Positions 11,605 through 21,700 of a stretch of 37,541 bases of DNA are shown piece by piece. The position numbers were made by a program, and so were the translations under genes. Location of the stretch: contig JAFEGX010000104.1 in the NCBI GenBank assembly GCA_018239675.1, forward strand, positions 1 through 37,541, written 5' to 3'. The notes under the pieces were generated by a model. It was not told the DNA's origin, did not search any database, and was given only the letters and a program-made list of their open reading frames with translations. Source of the stretch: Verrucomicrobiota bacterium. Its GTDB lineage: Bacteria; Verrucomicrobiota; Verrucomicrobiia; Opitutales; Opitutaceae. The stretch's first letter is position 1. The number at the start of each line of letters is the position of its first letter.

Positions 11605-13116
11605 ATGATCTCCCCCCTTCGCCTCTGCCTGCTGCTGGTGCTCGTGACCGTCACGTCGTACTACGTCGTGCTGCACGCCCGGCTGCTGCCGATCGGCCAC
11701 CCGGTCACCCAGGACGAGCCGTGCTTCGTGGAAATCACCGCCGGCGGCAATCCGTTCACGCACGAGGGCGTGCTGGCCTGCGCGAGCGTCTACGGGCCGG
11801 GCTATGCGCTCTGGGCCCGCCCGTTCACCGCGCTCATCGCCAATCCCTACGTCGCCCACCGGGTCGCCAGCTCCGCGGCCCTGCTCGCGCTGCTGGCGCT
11901 CCTGGGCTGGGAACTCCATCGCGCCAAGGTTGGCGGCCTGACCACCGCCGCCGGCCTCGCGATCGTCTATATCCTCAATGTCAGCAGCCACTCGCTCTCG
12001 GCCTGCGGCGACCTGCTCGGTGCGGCGCTCTACCTTGCCTCGCTCGCCGCGAGCCGGCGCAATACCTGGACGGGACTTTTCGCCGGCCTCGTGCTCGCCG
12101 TGCTCGCCACGCTGACGAAACCCTATTTCGCCCTCGCCTGGGGCATTGCCGTCACGCACCAGCTGCTGTTTTCCCCGCCGCGGCGCTCCGTGGCCTACCT
12201 GGGGATGTCCGCCGTGGTGATCACCGCGACGGTCCTCCTCCTCCGTTGGTTTGCCCCGTATTATTTCGTCAGCACAGTCTTCACGCAGACGGTTGCCGGC
12301 GAACGAAGCCTCGGGACGCTGACCCACCAGACTGCGGAATTTGCCCTGCTGGCCGGCGGGCTCATCGTGCTGGCCATGATGGCCCGCCCGCGCCCTCGCC
12401 GGGTGGCCGTGGAGTGGGGCAAGGCGCCGCTGGCCCCGGCCATGGATTTCTGGGCCTGGTCCGCGCTGATCGCCACGGCCGCGCTGCTCGGACTGCTGGC
12501 GTGGCACCCGGGCAACTACCTGGTCTATTTCTACCATCTGCTGCTGGGCCCGCTGGTGCTCATCGCGCTGCCGCGCCTGGCCAAGTGGCCGCTGGCGGGA
12601 CGGGGGCTCCTGATTGCGAACCTGCTGATCCTCGGCTGGCAGCTTCCGCCCCAGCCGGGACCTGACAACTGGCCGACCCTGGCGGCCAGCGTGAATGCCG
12701 TGCAGGGCCGGGTGCTGGGCGACGCGATGCTGGAGCCGTTCGCGCGCAGCCGCCCCGGCACCGAGCTGCTGGCGCACGGCCAGACCGCCAGCGTGCTCCA
12801 GGCGCTCGACCGTCTCGGGCCGGCCATTCCGTCACGGTATGCAGGCCTGCGACGCGAACTGGAGGAACGGGCGGCCACCCTGGCGGAGCGGATCCGCCGT
12901 CACGAGTTCGCCGCGATCTACATCACGTACATCGACCTTGGCGACCGGTCGGTGTGGGCCTACGAGCTCGCCCCCATTCGCCTCGCGCTCTTCAGCTCCT
13001 ATCGCGTCGCGAGCGAAGTTCCGGTATTCCCGTACAATGCACCCTACTGGGACCGACGCGGTCACGGACAGCTGGCCTACCGCGTGACGCAATGGGTTCC
13101 GGCGCAGCAAGAGTGA
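11605..13116 (+). CDS. Multi-pass membrane protein, GT-C glycosyltransferase-like
   Basis: Encodes 503 residues with about nine to ten hydrophobic helices between residues 5 and 355 and a soluble C-terminal domain of about 145 residues. The first luminal loop carries an acidic motif, TQDEP, near residue 38, followed by YGPGYALW. This matches the layout of dolichyl/polyprenyl-phosphate-sugar mannosyltransferases (GT39/GT83-like) with a loop-1 acid. Such enzymes move a sugar from a lipid carrier on the outer face of the inner membrane. The acceptor is unknown. The ATG at 11605 lies 17 nt past tRNA-Arg, so it may share a transcript or have its promoter within the tRNA. The C-terminal half is rich in Arg/Glu and not family-typical. 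Confidence 0.78.
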   Translation: MISPLRLCLLLVLVTVTSYYVVLHARLLPIGHPVTQDEPCFVEITAGGNPFTHEGVLACASVYGPGYALWARPFTALIANPYVAHRVASSAALLALLALLGWELHRAKVGGLTTAAGLAIVYILNVSSHSLSACGDLLGAALYLASLAASRRNTWTGLFAGLVLAVLATLTKPYFALAWGIAVTHQLLFSPPRRSVAYLGMSAVVITATVLLLRWFAPYYFVSTVFTQTVAGERSLGTLTHQTAEFALLAGGLIVLAMMARPRPRRVAVEWGKAPLAPAMDFWAWSALIATAALLGLLAWHPGNYLVYFYHLLLGPLVLIALPRLAKWPLAGRGLLIANLLILGWQLPPQPGPDNWPTLAASVNAVQGRVLGDAMLEPFARSRPGTELLAHGQTASVLQALDRLGPAIPSRYAGLRRELEERAATLAERIRRHEFAAIYITYIDLGDRSVWAYELAPIRLALFSSYRVASEVPVFPYNAPYWDRRGHGQLAYRVTQWVPAQQE

Positions 13117-13121
13117 ATCTT

Positions 13122-13156
13122 GGACGCTGGAGCTGGCAGCGAGAAGCTGGGAAAAG
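13122..13156. repeat. Single heptad array F (GGARCTG-like)
   Basis: Five successive 7-nt units (GGACGCT GGAGCTG, then GCAGCGA, GAAGCTG, GGAAAAG) start 5 nt after the stop of the membrane protein gene. No inverted partner is obvious before 13338. It is assigned to the 7-nt class on periodicity alone. Confidence 0.45.
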
Positions 13157-13247
13157 CGTCCGCGCCCGAAGCGGGACCTAGTTGTGCGGCCAAGCGTGGT
13201 CGATCAAAGGGCAGCGGCGGAATGCCGCTAGAGCATCTTGGCAAGAA

Positions 13248-13276
13248 TTGTAGCCGCAAATAGGCACAATAACGCG
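13248..13276. repeat. GTAGCCGCAAA-type repeat arm, left of signalling block
   Basis: TTGTAGCCGCAAA followed by a degenerate GGCACAATAACGC-like continuation matches, in the same orientation, the left arm of the inverted repeat at 25288-25437. The remaining bases to 13338 hold GC-rich sequence and no gene. Confidence 0.6.
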
Positions 13277-13338
13277 CCGCCGTCGCGGGGCTGCGCCGGG
13301 CCGGGCACGACAGGCCGCTTTCGCGCACGCCCGACCCG

Positions 13339-15405
13339 TCACTCCTTTTCACCGTCGAGCACGGTCCGCACCTTGCGCAGGAGCGTTTCGGCCGTGTAGG
13401 GCTTGGCCAGGACCTGCGAGATGCCGGCGGCGGCGGCGCTGGTCTTGGTTGAGTCCCAAGTGACCCCGCTGGTCGCGATGATGGGCAGCTTGGGATTGAG
13501 CCGATGCAGCGCGACGGCGAGCGCGGCGCCGTCCATGTTCGGCATCATCATGTCGGTGATGACGAGCGCCACCTTGTCCTGGTTGATGGCGTAAAGCCCG
13601 ATGGCCTGGGTGCCATCGTCGGCTGCGAGCACCTGGTAACCGAAAGCCTCCAGCGTGGACTTGGTGATCTCCCTTACGGAGCTCTCGTCATCGGCAATCA
13701 GGATCATCTCCTCGCGGCCGCGGGGCAGTTCGTCGGCCGCACCGGCGCTCAGCGCCGACTCGGCGGTGCCCGCCTGCACCGGCAGGTGGACACGGAAAAC
13801 CGAGCCCTGGCCAACCGTGCTCTCGGCGTCGACAAATCCCCCGTGGTTGCGCACGACGCCCAGGGCGGTGGACAGGCCGAGCCCGGTCCCCTTGCCGACT
13901 TCCTTGGTGGTGAAAAACGGCTCGAACACGCGGCTCAGCACCTCCGGGGGCATGCCGCAGCCGGTGTCGCGCACCTCCAGTTGCACGTAACGCCCGGCCT
14001 TGATGTCGGGCCGCATGGCCGAGTATTGGGCGTCAATTTCCACATTGCGGGCGGTGAGGGTCAGACTGCCGCCACCGGGCATGGCATCGCGCGCGTTGAC
14101 GCAGAAATTCAGGAGCGCCTGATTCAACTGGGTCGGATCTCCCGTCACGAGCCAGAGATCGGCCGGGGCCGAGGTCTGGAGGACAATGTTCTTCGGAAAG
14201 GTGTTCATCATCAGGGACTCGATCTCGCGCATGACCTGGCCCAGCTGAACCGTGACCCGGTCACCCTCGACGCCCCGGGCAAAGGTGAGGACCTGCTTGA
14301 CCAAGTCCGCGCCGCGGCGCGCGCAGGTCCCGATGGTGTTGACGACCTTGCGCGAGTTCTCGTCCTGCACTGTCCCCTGCAGGAGCTTTACCCCCATCAT
14401 GATCGGCGCGAGGATGTTGTTTAGATCATGGGCGATGCCGCCGGCGAGGGTGCCGATGCTCTCGAGGCGCTGGGCACGGAGGAAGCGCTCCTCGAGTTCC
14501 TTTCGTTCGGTGATGTCGCCGATCACCGTCATGAAGTAGCGCGGCGCCCCGTCGTCGCTGCGCACGACCGTGACGATGATGTTCACCCAGATCACCCGGC
14601 CATCCTTCCGGTGGTAGCGCTTTTCCGCGACGTAGGCCTTCTGCATTCCCTCCTGCATGTCCCTGCGCGCCTTTTCACCCTCTCGGCGGTCGGCCGGGGC
14701 GGTGAGATCAAGGAAGGTCTGCCGGAGTAGCTCCTCGCGCGAGTAGCCGGTGATCTCACACAGCTTGTCGTTGACCCGCAGGAATCTCCCATCCAGTTCC
14801 ACGTGCGCGATGCCGACCGCGGCCTGCTCGAACGTGGTGCGGAAGCGCTGCTCGCTCTCCCGCAGGCTTTCCTCGATGCGCTTGCGCGCGGCGATGTCCT
14901 TTTCCAGGGCGCGGTTCGTTTCCTCGAGCTGCAGGGTCTTCTCCTCGAGTTTGCGGATCAGCGTCTCGCTGTAAACCTTGAGCAGCTCCTTTTCGTCGCC
15001 GGTTTGATGGCGCGGCGGCGTCGGGACGGCCGCCGCGGCGTTGGCTAGCACCTCGCGCAGGCGGGCGATAAACTCCTCCGGTTCGGCCGGCTTCAGCAAA
15101 AAAGCGTCTGCGCCCAGGCTGATGGCCAGGCGCTCGTCCTCGGCCTCCGTGTAAGTGGCCGTGTAGACGACAAACGGGATCTTCCGCAGGTGGGGGTCGG
15201 CCTTCCAATACCGCAGCAGCGTGTAGCCGTCCATCACCGGCATCAGCAAGTCGGAGACGACGATGTCCGGCGGGTGCTTGCGGGCCAGCACCAGCGCCTC
15301 GGCCCCGTGTCGGGCAGCTTCCACCTCCCAGTTGTTGCCGCCGAGCAGCGCGCGCAAGTAGTAGAGGTTTTCCTCCTTGTCGTCGACGATGAGTACGTGG
15401 GTCAT
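13339..15405 (-). CDS. Hybrid histidine kinase, REC-PAS-HisKA-HATPase-REC
   Basis: Encodes 688 residues with no membrane segment. The N-terminal receiver, 3-118, has acidic D8/D9 and phospho-acceptor D52 (VVSDLLMPVMDG). A coiled coil, about 130-185, leads to a PAS domain, about 185-305, ending ITERKELEERF. The H-box GGIAHDLNNILAPI has its His near 324. The ATPase N, G1 and G2 boxes are present (NFCVNARDAMPGGG, VRDTGCGMP, KGTGLGLS). A second receiver, about 565-685, has TDMMMPNMDG. Input by phosphorylation of the first receiver, probably from a neighbour kinase, is the natural reading. It is the last gene of the four-gene block, 12 nt after the stand-alone receiver. Confidence 0.95.
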   Translation of the reverse strand: MTHVLIVDDKEENLYYLRALLGGNNWEVEAARHGAEALVLARKHPPDIVVSDLLMPVMDGYTLLRYWKADPHLRKIPFVVYTATYTEAEDERLAISLGADAFLLKPAEPEEFIARLREVLANAAAAVPTPPRHQTGDEKELLKVYSETLIRKLEEKTLQLEETNRALEKDIAARKRIEESLRESEQRFRTTFEQAAVGIAHVELDGRFLRVNDKLCEITGYSREELLRQTFLDLTAPADRREGEKARRDMQEGMQKAYVAEKRYHRKDGRVIWVNIIVTVVRSDDGAPRYFMTVIGDITERKELEERFLRAQRLESIGTLAGGIAHDLNNILAPIMMGVKLLQGTVQDENSRKVVNTIGTCARRGADLVKQVLTFARGVEGDRVTVQLGQVMREIESLMMNTFPKNIVLQTSAPADLWLVTGDPTQLNQALLNFCVNARDAMPGGGSLTLTARNVEIDAQYSAMRPDIKAGRYVQLEVRDTGCGMPPEVLSRVFEPFFTTKEVGKGTGLGLSTALGVVRNHGGFVDAESTVGQGSVFRVHLPVQAGTAESALSAGAADELPRGREEMILIADDESSVREITKSTLEAFGYQVLAADDGTQAIGLYAINQDKVALVITDMMMPNMDGAALAVALHRLNPKLPIIATSGVTWDSTKTSAAAAGISQVLAKPYTAETLLRKVRTVLDGEKE

Positions 15406-15417
15406 GGCGGGGACGGG

Positions 15418-15792
15418 TCAGCGCGCGGGCGGAGCGAATCGCTCGATGTCCGCGATGAACGTGTCGGGGTTGATCGGTTTCTCGAGGTAACCGGTGCAGC
15501 CCGCCGCCATCGCCTTTTCCCGGTCGCCCACCATCGCATACGACGTGACCGCGATGATCGGAGTCGCCTGTAGCGCGGGAATTCCGCGGAGGGCCCGCGC
15601 GACAGCGTGGCCATCCATGCCGGGCAGCTGGATGTCCAGGAGAATCAGGTCCGGGGCGCCGGCCTGCGCCAGCGCAATGCCGCGCGGACCATCCTCGGCG
15701 AACGTGACCGAGTAGCCGTGATGCTCGAGCAGGAAGGTCGCGAGATAGCGGTTCTGCGCGTTGTCTTCGATCAGGAGGACGTGGCGGCTCAT
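15418..15792 (-). CDS. Single-domain response regulator (REC only)
   Basis: Encodes 124 residues, exactly one receiver: acidic pocket E9/D10, phospho-acceptor D53 in LILLDIQLPGMDG, the switch Thr in AVTSYAM, and the conserved Lys in LEKPINP. No output domain follows, so it works as a phosphate shuttle or protein-interaction switch, as in DivK- or CheY-type proteins. Its ATG overlaps the stop of the 972-residue kinase as ATGA (15789-15792), so translation is likely coupled and the kinase is its probable donor. The hybrid kinase downstream begins 12 nt after it and could be its partner. Confidence 0.95.
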   Translation of the reverse strand: MSRHVLLIEDNAQNRYLATFLLEHHGYSVTFAEDGPRGIALAQAGAPDLILLDIQLPGMDGHAVARALRGIPALQATPIIAVTSYAMVGDREKAMAAGCTGYLEKPINPDTFIADIERFAPPAR

Positions 15793-18707
15793 GCGGTGGG
15801 GGGCGGCGTTTGCAGCGGCAGCGTGACGGTGAAGACACTGCCGCGCGACCGTTCGCTAGCGACCGAAATCGTCCCCCCGAGCATCGCGGACAGCCGCCGG
15901 CAGATGGCCAGGCCCAGGCCGGTGCCTTCGTGCACGCGCGCGAGCCCGCTGTCCACCTGGCGGAAGGGCTGGAACAGCTTTGGCAGGTCCTCCGGCCGGA
16001 TGCCGACGCCGGTGTCGGCGATCCGCACCGCCACGCCGGGCACCGGGGTGACTTCCGGCGAAGCCTGCAGCCGAGGGACCGGTTCCGCGGTGACGCTGAC
16101 GGAGCCGCGGTCGGTGAACTTCACGGCGTTGTTGAGCAGGTTGAGCAGGATCTGCTCGGTGCGGCGGCGATCACCGACCAGGGTGCCGATCTCCGGCGCC
16201 ACCGTGACCGACAGGGCCAGGCCCTTCTTCTCCGCCATGGGACGCACCAGACCGGCGACGCGCTCGAGCGAGGCGCGGAGGTCGAACGGCTCGGCGTGCA
16301 CCTCGAACTGCCCCGCCTCGATCTTGGAGATGTCGAGCACGTCGTTGATCAATTCCAGCAGGTGGCGCGCGCTGCCCCGGACCATGCCCAGCTGCTTGGT
16401 CTGCTCCGCATTAAGCGGCCCCGCGAGGCCCTGCAGCATGATGCCGGTGAAGCCGATGATCGAATTCAGCGGCGTGCGCAGCTCGTGGGACATGGTCGCG
16501 AGGAACGCGGACTTCACCCGGTCGGCCGCCTCGGCGCGGTCCAGCGCCTCGCGCAGCTCCTCGGTGCGCTGCGCCACCTTCTGCTCGAGCTGCTCATGCG
16601 CCTCGCGCAGCGCGCGCTCCGCCTGCTTGCGCTCGCTGATGTCCTGGAAGACAATCGAGATGCCCTCCGCGGAGGGATAGATGCGGTTCTCGAACCACTT
16701 GTCGTACGGCGGATAGTACTCCTCGAACCGGATCTCGACGCGCTCCCGCATCGCCCGCTCGTAGGCGCGCTGGAACGGCTGCCCCACCCCCTCGGGAAAC
16801 TCCGTCCAGATGTGCTTTCCGAGCAGGTCCTCCTTCCGGCGCCCGAAGATCTGCGCGGCGCGGTCGTTGAGGTAGAGGTAGCGCCAGTCCCGGTCCAGCG
16901 TCACGAACGCATCGGTCACACTCGCGAGGATCTGGTCCACCTGCCGGTGCGCCGCGCGCTCGGCCTCCAGCAGCCGGCGCCGCTCCTGCTCCCCGCGCAC
17001 GCGCTCCGTGATGTCGCGCAGAGTCACGAACGCCAGCGCCCGGCCGTCCGCATGCGTCACCCGCGAACCGCTGTAGCTGAAGACCCGCGCCCAGTCCGAG
17101 TCGCGGCGGCGCACCTGCAGCCCCACCTGGTCATAGGTGTCCCCGCGCCGCGCGCGCGCCAGCGGCCATTCGGCCGGCGGCAGCGGCTGCCCGTCCAGCG
17201 TGTGCAGCGTGAAGATCGTATCGAACTCCCGCTGCCGGCGCCGGCCCTCGGCGAGGTCGGTGAAGCCGAGCATCCGGAGCGCGGCGGGATTCCAGTGGAG
17301 AAAATCCCCCGCGGGGTCGGCCACGATCAGTCCCTCGCGCAGGTTCTCGACGATGACGGCGAGGCGTTCCTGGCTTTCGCGCAGCGCGGCCTCCGCCTGC
17401 CGGCGTTCGCTGATGTCGAGGCCGACGCCGATGAGGCACGGCCGGCCCTCGAAGAAGGTCCGCACGCCGGTGAAGTAGTAGGGCGTGACCCGGCCGTCCT
17501 TGGCCCGGAAGCCGGCCTCAACACTCGACTCGCCGCGCGTGAAAACCTCGCCGATCCGCGCGGCGACGCGCTCCCTGTCCTCGCCACCGAAGAAGTCCAG
17601 CGGGTGCATCGTCGCCAGCTCCGCGCCGGTGTAGCCGGTCACCCGCTCGAAGTTGTCGTTCCAGCGCAGGAACTTTCCCGACTCGTCATAGAAATAGATC
17701 ACCCCGGGCAGGCTGTTGATCAGGGCGGCGGAAAAATCCAGCTCCTGCCGCACCTTGTGCTCCGCCTGCCGGCGCCGCTCCTCGCGCCCGAAGTTGTCCA
17801 TGGCGAAGGAGAGGTCCCCCGCGGCCTCCCGAAGCAGCGCGATCTCGCGGTCGCGGAAAAAGAACGGCTCGTCCGCGTAGACCGAGAGCGTGCCCCACGG
17901 CCGGCCCTGGCAGTGGATCGGAAACGCCGCGGACGCCCGGAGGCCGCGGGCCTGCATCCGGTCGCGCCAGGGCCAGGCCACCGAGTCGTTAACCAGGTCG
18001 TTGCAGATGAACGGCTGGTCCTCCCGGAAGGCGGTCCCGGTCGGACCGCGACCCTCGGGCCGGTCGTCGGTGTAGACCGTGATGTTCCGCAGGTAGTCTT
18101 CCTGGTCGCCGTGGAGGGCCACGGGCAGGAGCTGGCGCCGGGCGGGATCATGCTCCCCGATCCACGCCATCTTGAACCCGCTGAACTCCACCAGCACGCG
18201 GCAGACCTTGCCGAACAGTTCGTCCCGCGTGGCCGACATCACGATCGCCTGGTTGACTTGGCTCAGGCCCGCATAGAGCCGCGAGAGGCGCCCGACCTCC
18301 CGCTCACGGCGCTTGGCCGCGGAGATGTCGCGGGCGATCTTGGACGCACCCACGATCCGGCCGGCGCCGTCGCGGATTGGCGAGGCGGTGATGGAAACCT
18401 CCAGGCGGCGGCCGTCCTTGGTGAGGCGCTCGGTCTCGAAGTGCCCGACCCGTTCCCCCCGCCGGAGCCGGGCGAGGATCTCGTCCTCCTCGCCCTGGCG
18501 TTCGGGCGGGATCAGCCGGCGGATCGAGGTCCCCACCATCTCCGCCGCCGTGTAGCCGAACATGGCCTCGGCCGCCTGATTCCAGCTGCGGACGAGGCCG
18601 TCGAGATCCTTGCTGATGATGGCGTCGAACGACGAATCAACGATGGCGGCCAGCCGGGCGGCCATCACGGCGGGATCGGTGGAATCGGGTGGCGTGGGGC
18701 CGGGCAT
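15789..18707 (-). CDS. Cytosolic PAS/GAF sensor histidine kinase
   Basis: Encodes 972 residues with no transmembrane helix. The order is PAS (about 15-130, ending GASKIARDI), GAF (140-320), PAS (325-440), PAS (445-580), PAS (585-700), coiled coil, HisKA with His near 738 (MSHELRTPLNSIIGF) and HATPase (about 840-965; NLLNNAVKFTD, DTGVGI, GTGLGLAI). There is no receiver, so phosphate must pass to a separate protein. The receiver encoded next, with an ATGA overlap, is the obvious acceptor. Its GAF resembles the third GAF of the 2051-residue neighbour, and its first PAS resembles the first PAS of the kinase at 31950. Signals are unknown; stacked PAS/GAF domains usually sense redox state, small ligands or cyclic nucleotides. 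Confidence 0.95.
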   Translation of the reverse strand: MPGPTPPDSTDPAVMAARLAAIVDSSFDAIISKDLDGLVRSWNQAAEAMFGYTAAEMVGTSIRRLIPPERQGEEDEILARLRRGERVGHFETERLTKDGRRLEVSITASPIRDGAGRIVGASKIARDISAAKRREREVGRLSRLYAGLSQVNQAIVMSATRDELFGKVCRVLVEFSGFKMAWIGEHDPARRQLLPVALHGDQEDYLRNITVYTDDRPEGRGPTGTAFREDQPFICNDLVNDSVAWPWRDRMQARGLRASAAFPIHCQGRPWGTLSVYADEPFFFRDREIALLREAAGDLSFAMDNFGREERRRQAEHKVRQELDFSAALINSLPGVIYFYDESGKFLRWNDNFERVTGYTGAELATMHPLDFFGGEDRERVAARIGEVFTRGESSVEAGFRAKDGRVTPYYFTGVRTFFEGRPCLIGVGLDISERRQAEAALRESQERLAVIVENLREGLIVADPAGDFLHWNPAALRMLGFTDLAEGRRRQREFDTIFTLHTLDGQPLPPAEWPLARARRGDTYDQVGLQVRRRDSDWARVFSYSGSRVTHADGRALAFVTLRDITERVRGEQERRRLLEAERAAHRQVDQILASVTDAFVTLDRDWRYLYLNDRAAQIFGRRKEDLLGKHIWTEFPEGVGQPFQRAYERAMRERVEIRFEEYYPPYDKWFENRIYPSAEGISIVFQDISERKQAERALREAHEQLEQKVAQRTEELREALDRAEAADRVKSAFLATMSHELRTPLNSIIGFTGIMLQGLAGPLNAEQTKQLGMVRGSARHLLELINDVLDISKIEAGQFEVHAEPFDLRASLERVAGLVRPMAEKKGLALSVTVAPEIGTLVGDRRRTEQILLNLLNNAVKFTDRGSVSVTAEPVPRLQASPEVTPVPGVAVRIADTGVGIRPEDLPKLFQPFRQVDSGLARVHEGTGLGLAICRRLSAMLGGTISVASERSRGSVFTVTLPLQTPPPTA

Positions 18708-18715
18708 GCGAAACC

Positions 18716-21700
18716 TCAGAACAGTCCGTGGGCGCTGCCGCTGCCGGTGCCGTCGATGGCGGCGCGGATGGTCTTCAGCAGGGCACTGGCCGAGTAGGGT
18801 TTGACGAGGAAGTGCTTCACCCCGAGCTGGGCGGCCGAAACGGCTTTTCCGGACGCGTCAAAGCCGCTCGCCGCGACGATCCGCACCGCGGGATCGAGCC
18901 GGTGCAGCGCCCGGGAAAGCGCCGCCCCGTCCATCACCGGCATCATCACGTCGGTCAGCACGACGGCCACCCGCCCGCGATTCGCGGCATAGCAGCTGAT
19001 CGCTTGGGCGCCATCCTCGGCCGTCATGACCTGGTAGCCATGCGACTCAAGGGTCTTGCACGTCACCTCGCGGATCGTCGCCTCATCGTCCACGACGAGG
19101 ATCAGCTCGCCCTGCCCGGTGGGCAGGGCGGCGGTGTCGGCGGCGGCCGGCGTCGCCTCGGCCACCCCGGCCTGCAGGGGAAGGTAGACCTTGAAGGTGC
19201 TGCCCCGCCCGAGCTCGCTGTAGACATCGACGAAGCCGCCGTGGCTGCGGGCCACGCTCATGACGGTCGCCAGGCCCAGGCCCGTGCCCTTGCCAAACTC
19301 CTTTGTGGTGAAGAACGGCTCGAAGATGCGGTCCATGACCTCCCGGGTCATGCCCGTGCCGGTGTCGGCCACCTCGAGCAGGACATAGCGGCCGGGCTTC
19401 GCCGCGCGGTTCATCGCCGCGTATTGCTCGTCCACCGCGACATCGCGGGCGGTAAGGGTGATGCGGCCCCCGCCGGGCATGGCGTCGCGGGCGTTGACGC
19501 ACAGATTGAGCAGCACCTGGTTGAGCTGGGTGGGATCGGCCACGATCAATGGCAGGTCCCGCTTCACCTCGATCTCCATGGCGATGTTCTTCGGGAAGGA
19601 ATTTTCGACGATGGACGCCACCTCATCGATGATGTGCCGGAGGTTCAGGGCCACCTTGGCGCTTTCCACGCCGCGGGCGAACGACAGCACCTGCCGGACA
19701 AGGCCCGCGCCGCGGTCCGTGCTGCGGCGAATGTTGTCGATGACGGTCGTGTAGCGCTGCTGGATCGTCGGATCGCGGCGCAGGAGGTCGACCCCCATCA
19801 TGATCGGGGCGAGCAGATTGTTGAGGTCGTGCGCAATGCCGCCGGCCAGCGTGCCGATGCTTTCCATGCGCTGCGTGCGCAGCAGCTGCCGCTCCATCGC
19901 CTTTCGCTCGGAGATGTCGGTATTGAGCGCCAGCACGGCCCGCGGCTGGCCCTGGTCGTCACGCACCAGGGTCCAGCGGCCCTCGACGGTGAGCAGCCGG
20001 CCGCCCTTGGTCTTGTGGTTCAGCTCGCCCGTCCACTCCCCTGCCCGCACCACCTGGTTCTGCGCATGCTGGAATTGGGTCGGGTCGACATAGAACAGGT
20101 CGACCACCGACCGGCCGGCCACTTCGGCCGCGGACCAGCCATAGAGCAGCTCGGCACTCTTGTTCCAAAACGTGATGCGATGGTCCAGATCGCGCACGAT
20201 GATCGCGTCGCGCGCCTTGTCCAGCAGGGCGGCCTGTTCGCGGGTCTTGGCGTCGGCCGCCTGGCGCTCGATTTCCGACGCCGCGCGCGCGGCGAAGATC
20301 TTGAGCGTGGAAATCACGAACTCCGGCTGGGCCAGCGGGGCGCGGAAGTGCACGAACATCAGCCCCAGCGGCTGCCCGCCGGTGCCCATCAGCCGCTTGC
20401 CGACAAACGACTCGATGCGGCCCTCGGCCAGCAGCCGCGACTGGGGATAACGCCGGCGCGCGTCCCGGGTCACGACCCAGAGGTCGTTTCCATCATCCTG
20501 CCCATCCTGCAGGCCCGCCAGCTCGAAGGTGAAATTGGGCACGACCTGGCCGTCCTCCACCCGGCAGAGCGTGGTCGCGGACCCTGGCTGATGCGAATCG
20601 AGCCGGGCGACGAAACACGCGTCGGCCCCGAGCGCCTCGACCATGCTGAGCGTCAGCTGCCGGAACAACTCATCGCCGACCGCGGCCGAGATTCCGCGGG
20701 CCATCGCCAGCACCGCCTCATGGGTGCGCCGGCGCTCCGCGCGCACCTGCAGGCTGCGGATGCCGAAGGCCAGGTCATCCGCCAGGTCCTGCAGCACCCC
20801 GAGCTCCTCGGCCGGGGGTGCCGCCCGCTCCTTGAGATAAAGGGCGAGGAGACCGAAGGCCTGCCCGCCTTCCCGCAGGGGCAGGCAGATGACCGCGCGA
20901 AATCCGCGGCTGATCGCCTCATCGCGATAGGAGAAACCGGTGACGGCATCGGTCACGTCCGACACCACCGTGGCCTGGCCCGTCCGCAGCGCCCGGGCGG
21001 CCGGGCCCTGGCCGGTAGGATCCTCCGCGGACCAGCTGAGCCTGATCTCGGAAAGATACTTCTGCTCGGCGCCGGCGAACGCCTGGGGCGCAATGGTCTT
21101 GGCCTTGTCGTTGAGTGCATAGCCCACCCAAGCCATCGCAAATCCGCCCACCTCGACCGCGATTGCGCAGACGCCGCGGAGCAGCTCCGCCTCGTCCGAG
21201 GCACGGATCAGCGTCTCGCTGCATCGCGAATGCATAAGCAGAGCCCGGGTGGCGCGGGCCGCCACATGCTCGGCCCGGACTCGCTCCGAGATGTCGTGGG
21301 CCAGCAGGATCCGCGCGGGCCGGCCGTCGAACATCACGCTGTCCGTGGTGATTTCCACGTCGAACACCTCGCCCCCCTTGGCGCGGTGCCGGACCCGGCC
21401 CAGCTGGTGCGGCCCGGGCGGCAGAGTCGACAACGCCGGCAGCGCCGGCTGCGCTTCGTCCGGCAGCCGGAGGTCTCGCAGGGTCAGCCGCCGGAATTCC
21501 GCCTCGCGATGGCCATAGCGCCGCAGCGCGGAGCCATTGGCCGCCAGAATGCGGTCCGTGGCCTCGTCAGCGATGAGCATCGGGTGCGGATTGTCGGCGA
21601 AGAGCATCCGGTATTGTTCCTCGGAGGCACGCAGGCGCTCCGCCGCCTGTCGCCGCTGGATCACCGCCCCGAGGGTCTCGACGAGGATCTGGAGGTTCTT

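Noticed and set aside
11446..12777. 443-residue minus frame ending near FRKPLLYPAELPPHG
   Set aside because: That peptide is the antisense translation of tRNA-Arg, and the rest is the shadow of the membrane protein gene.
15810..18797. 995-residue + strand open frame
   Set aside because: Antisense to the 972-residue kinase; same kind of shadow.
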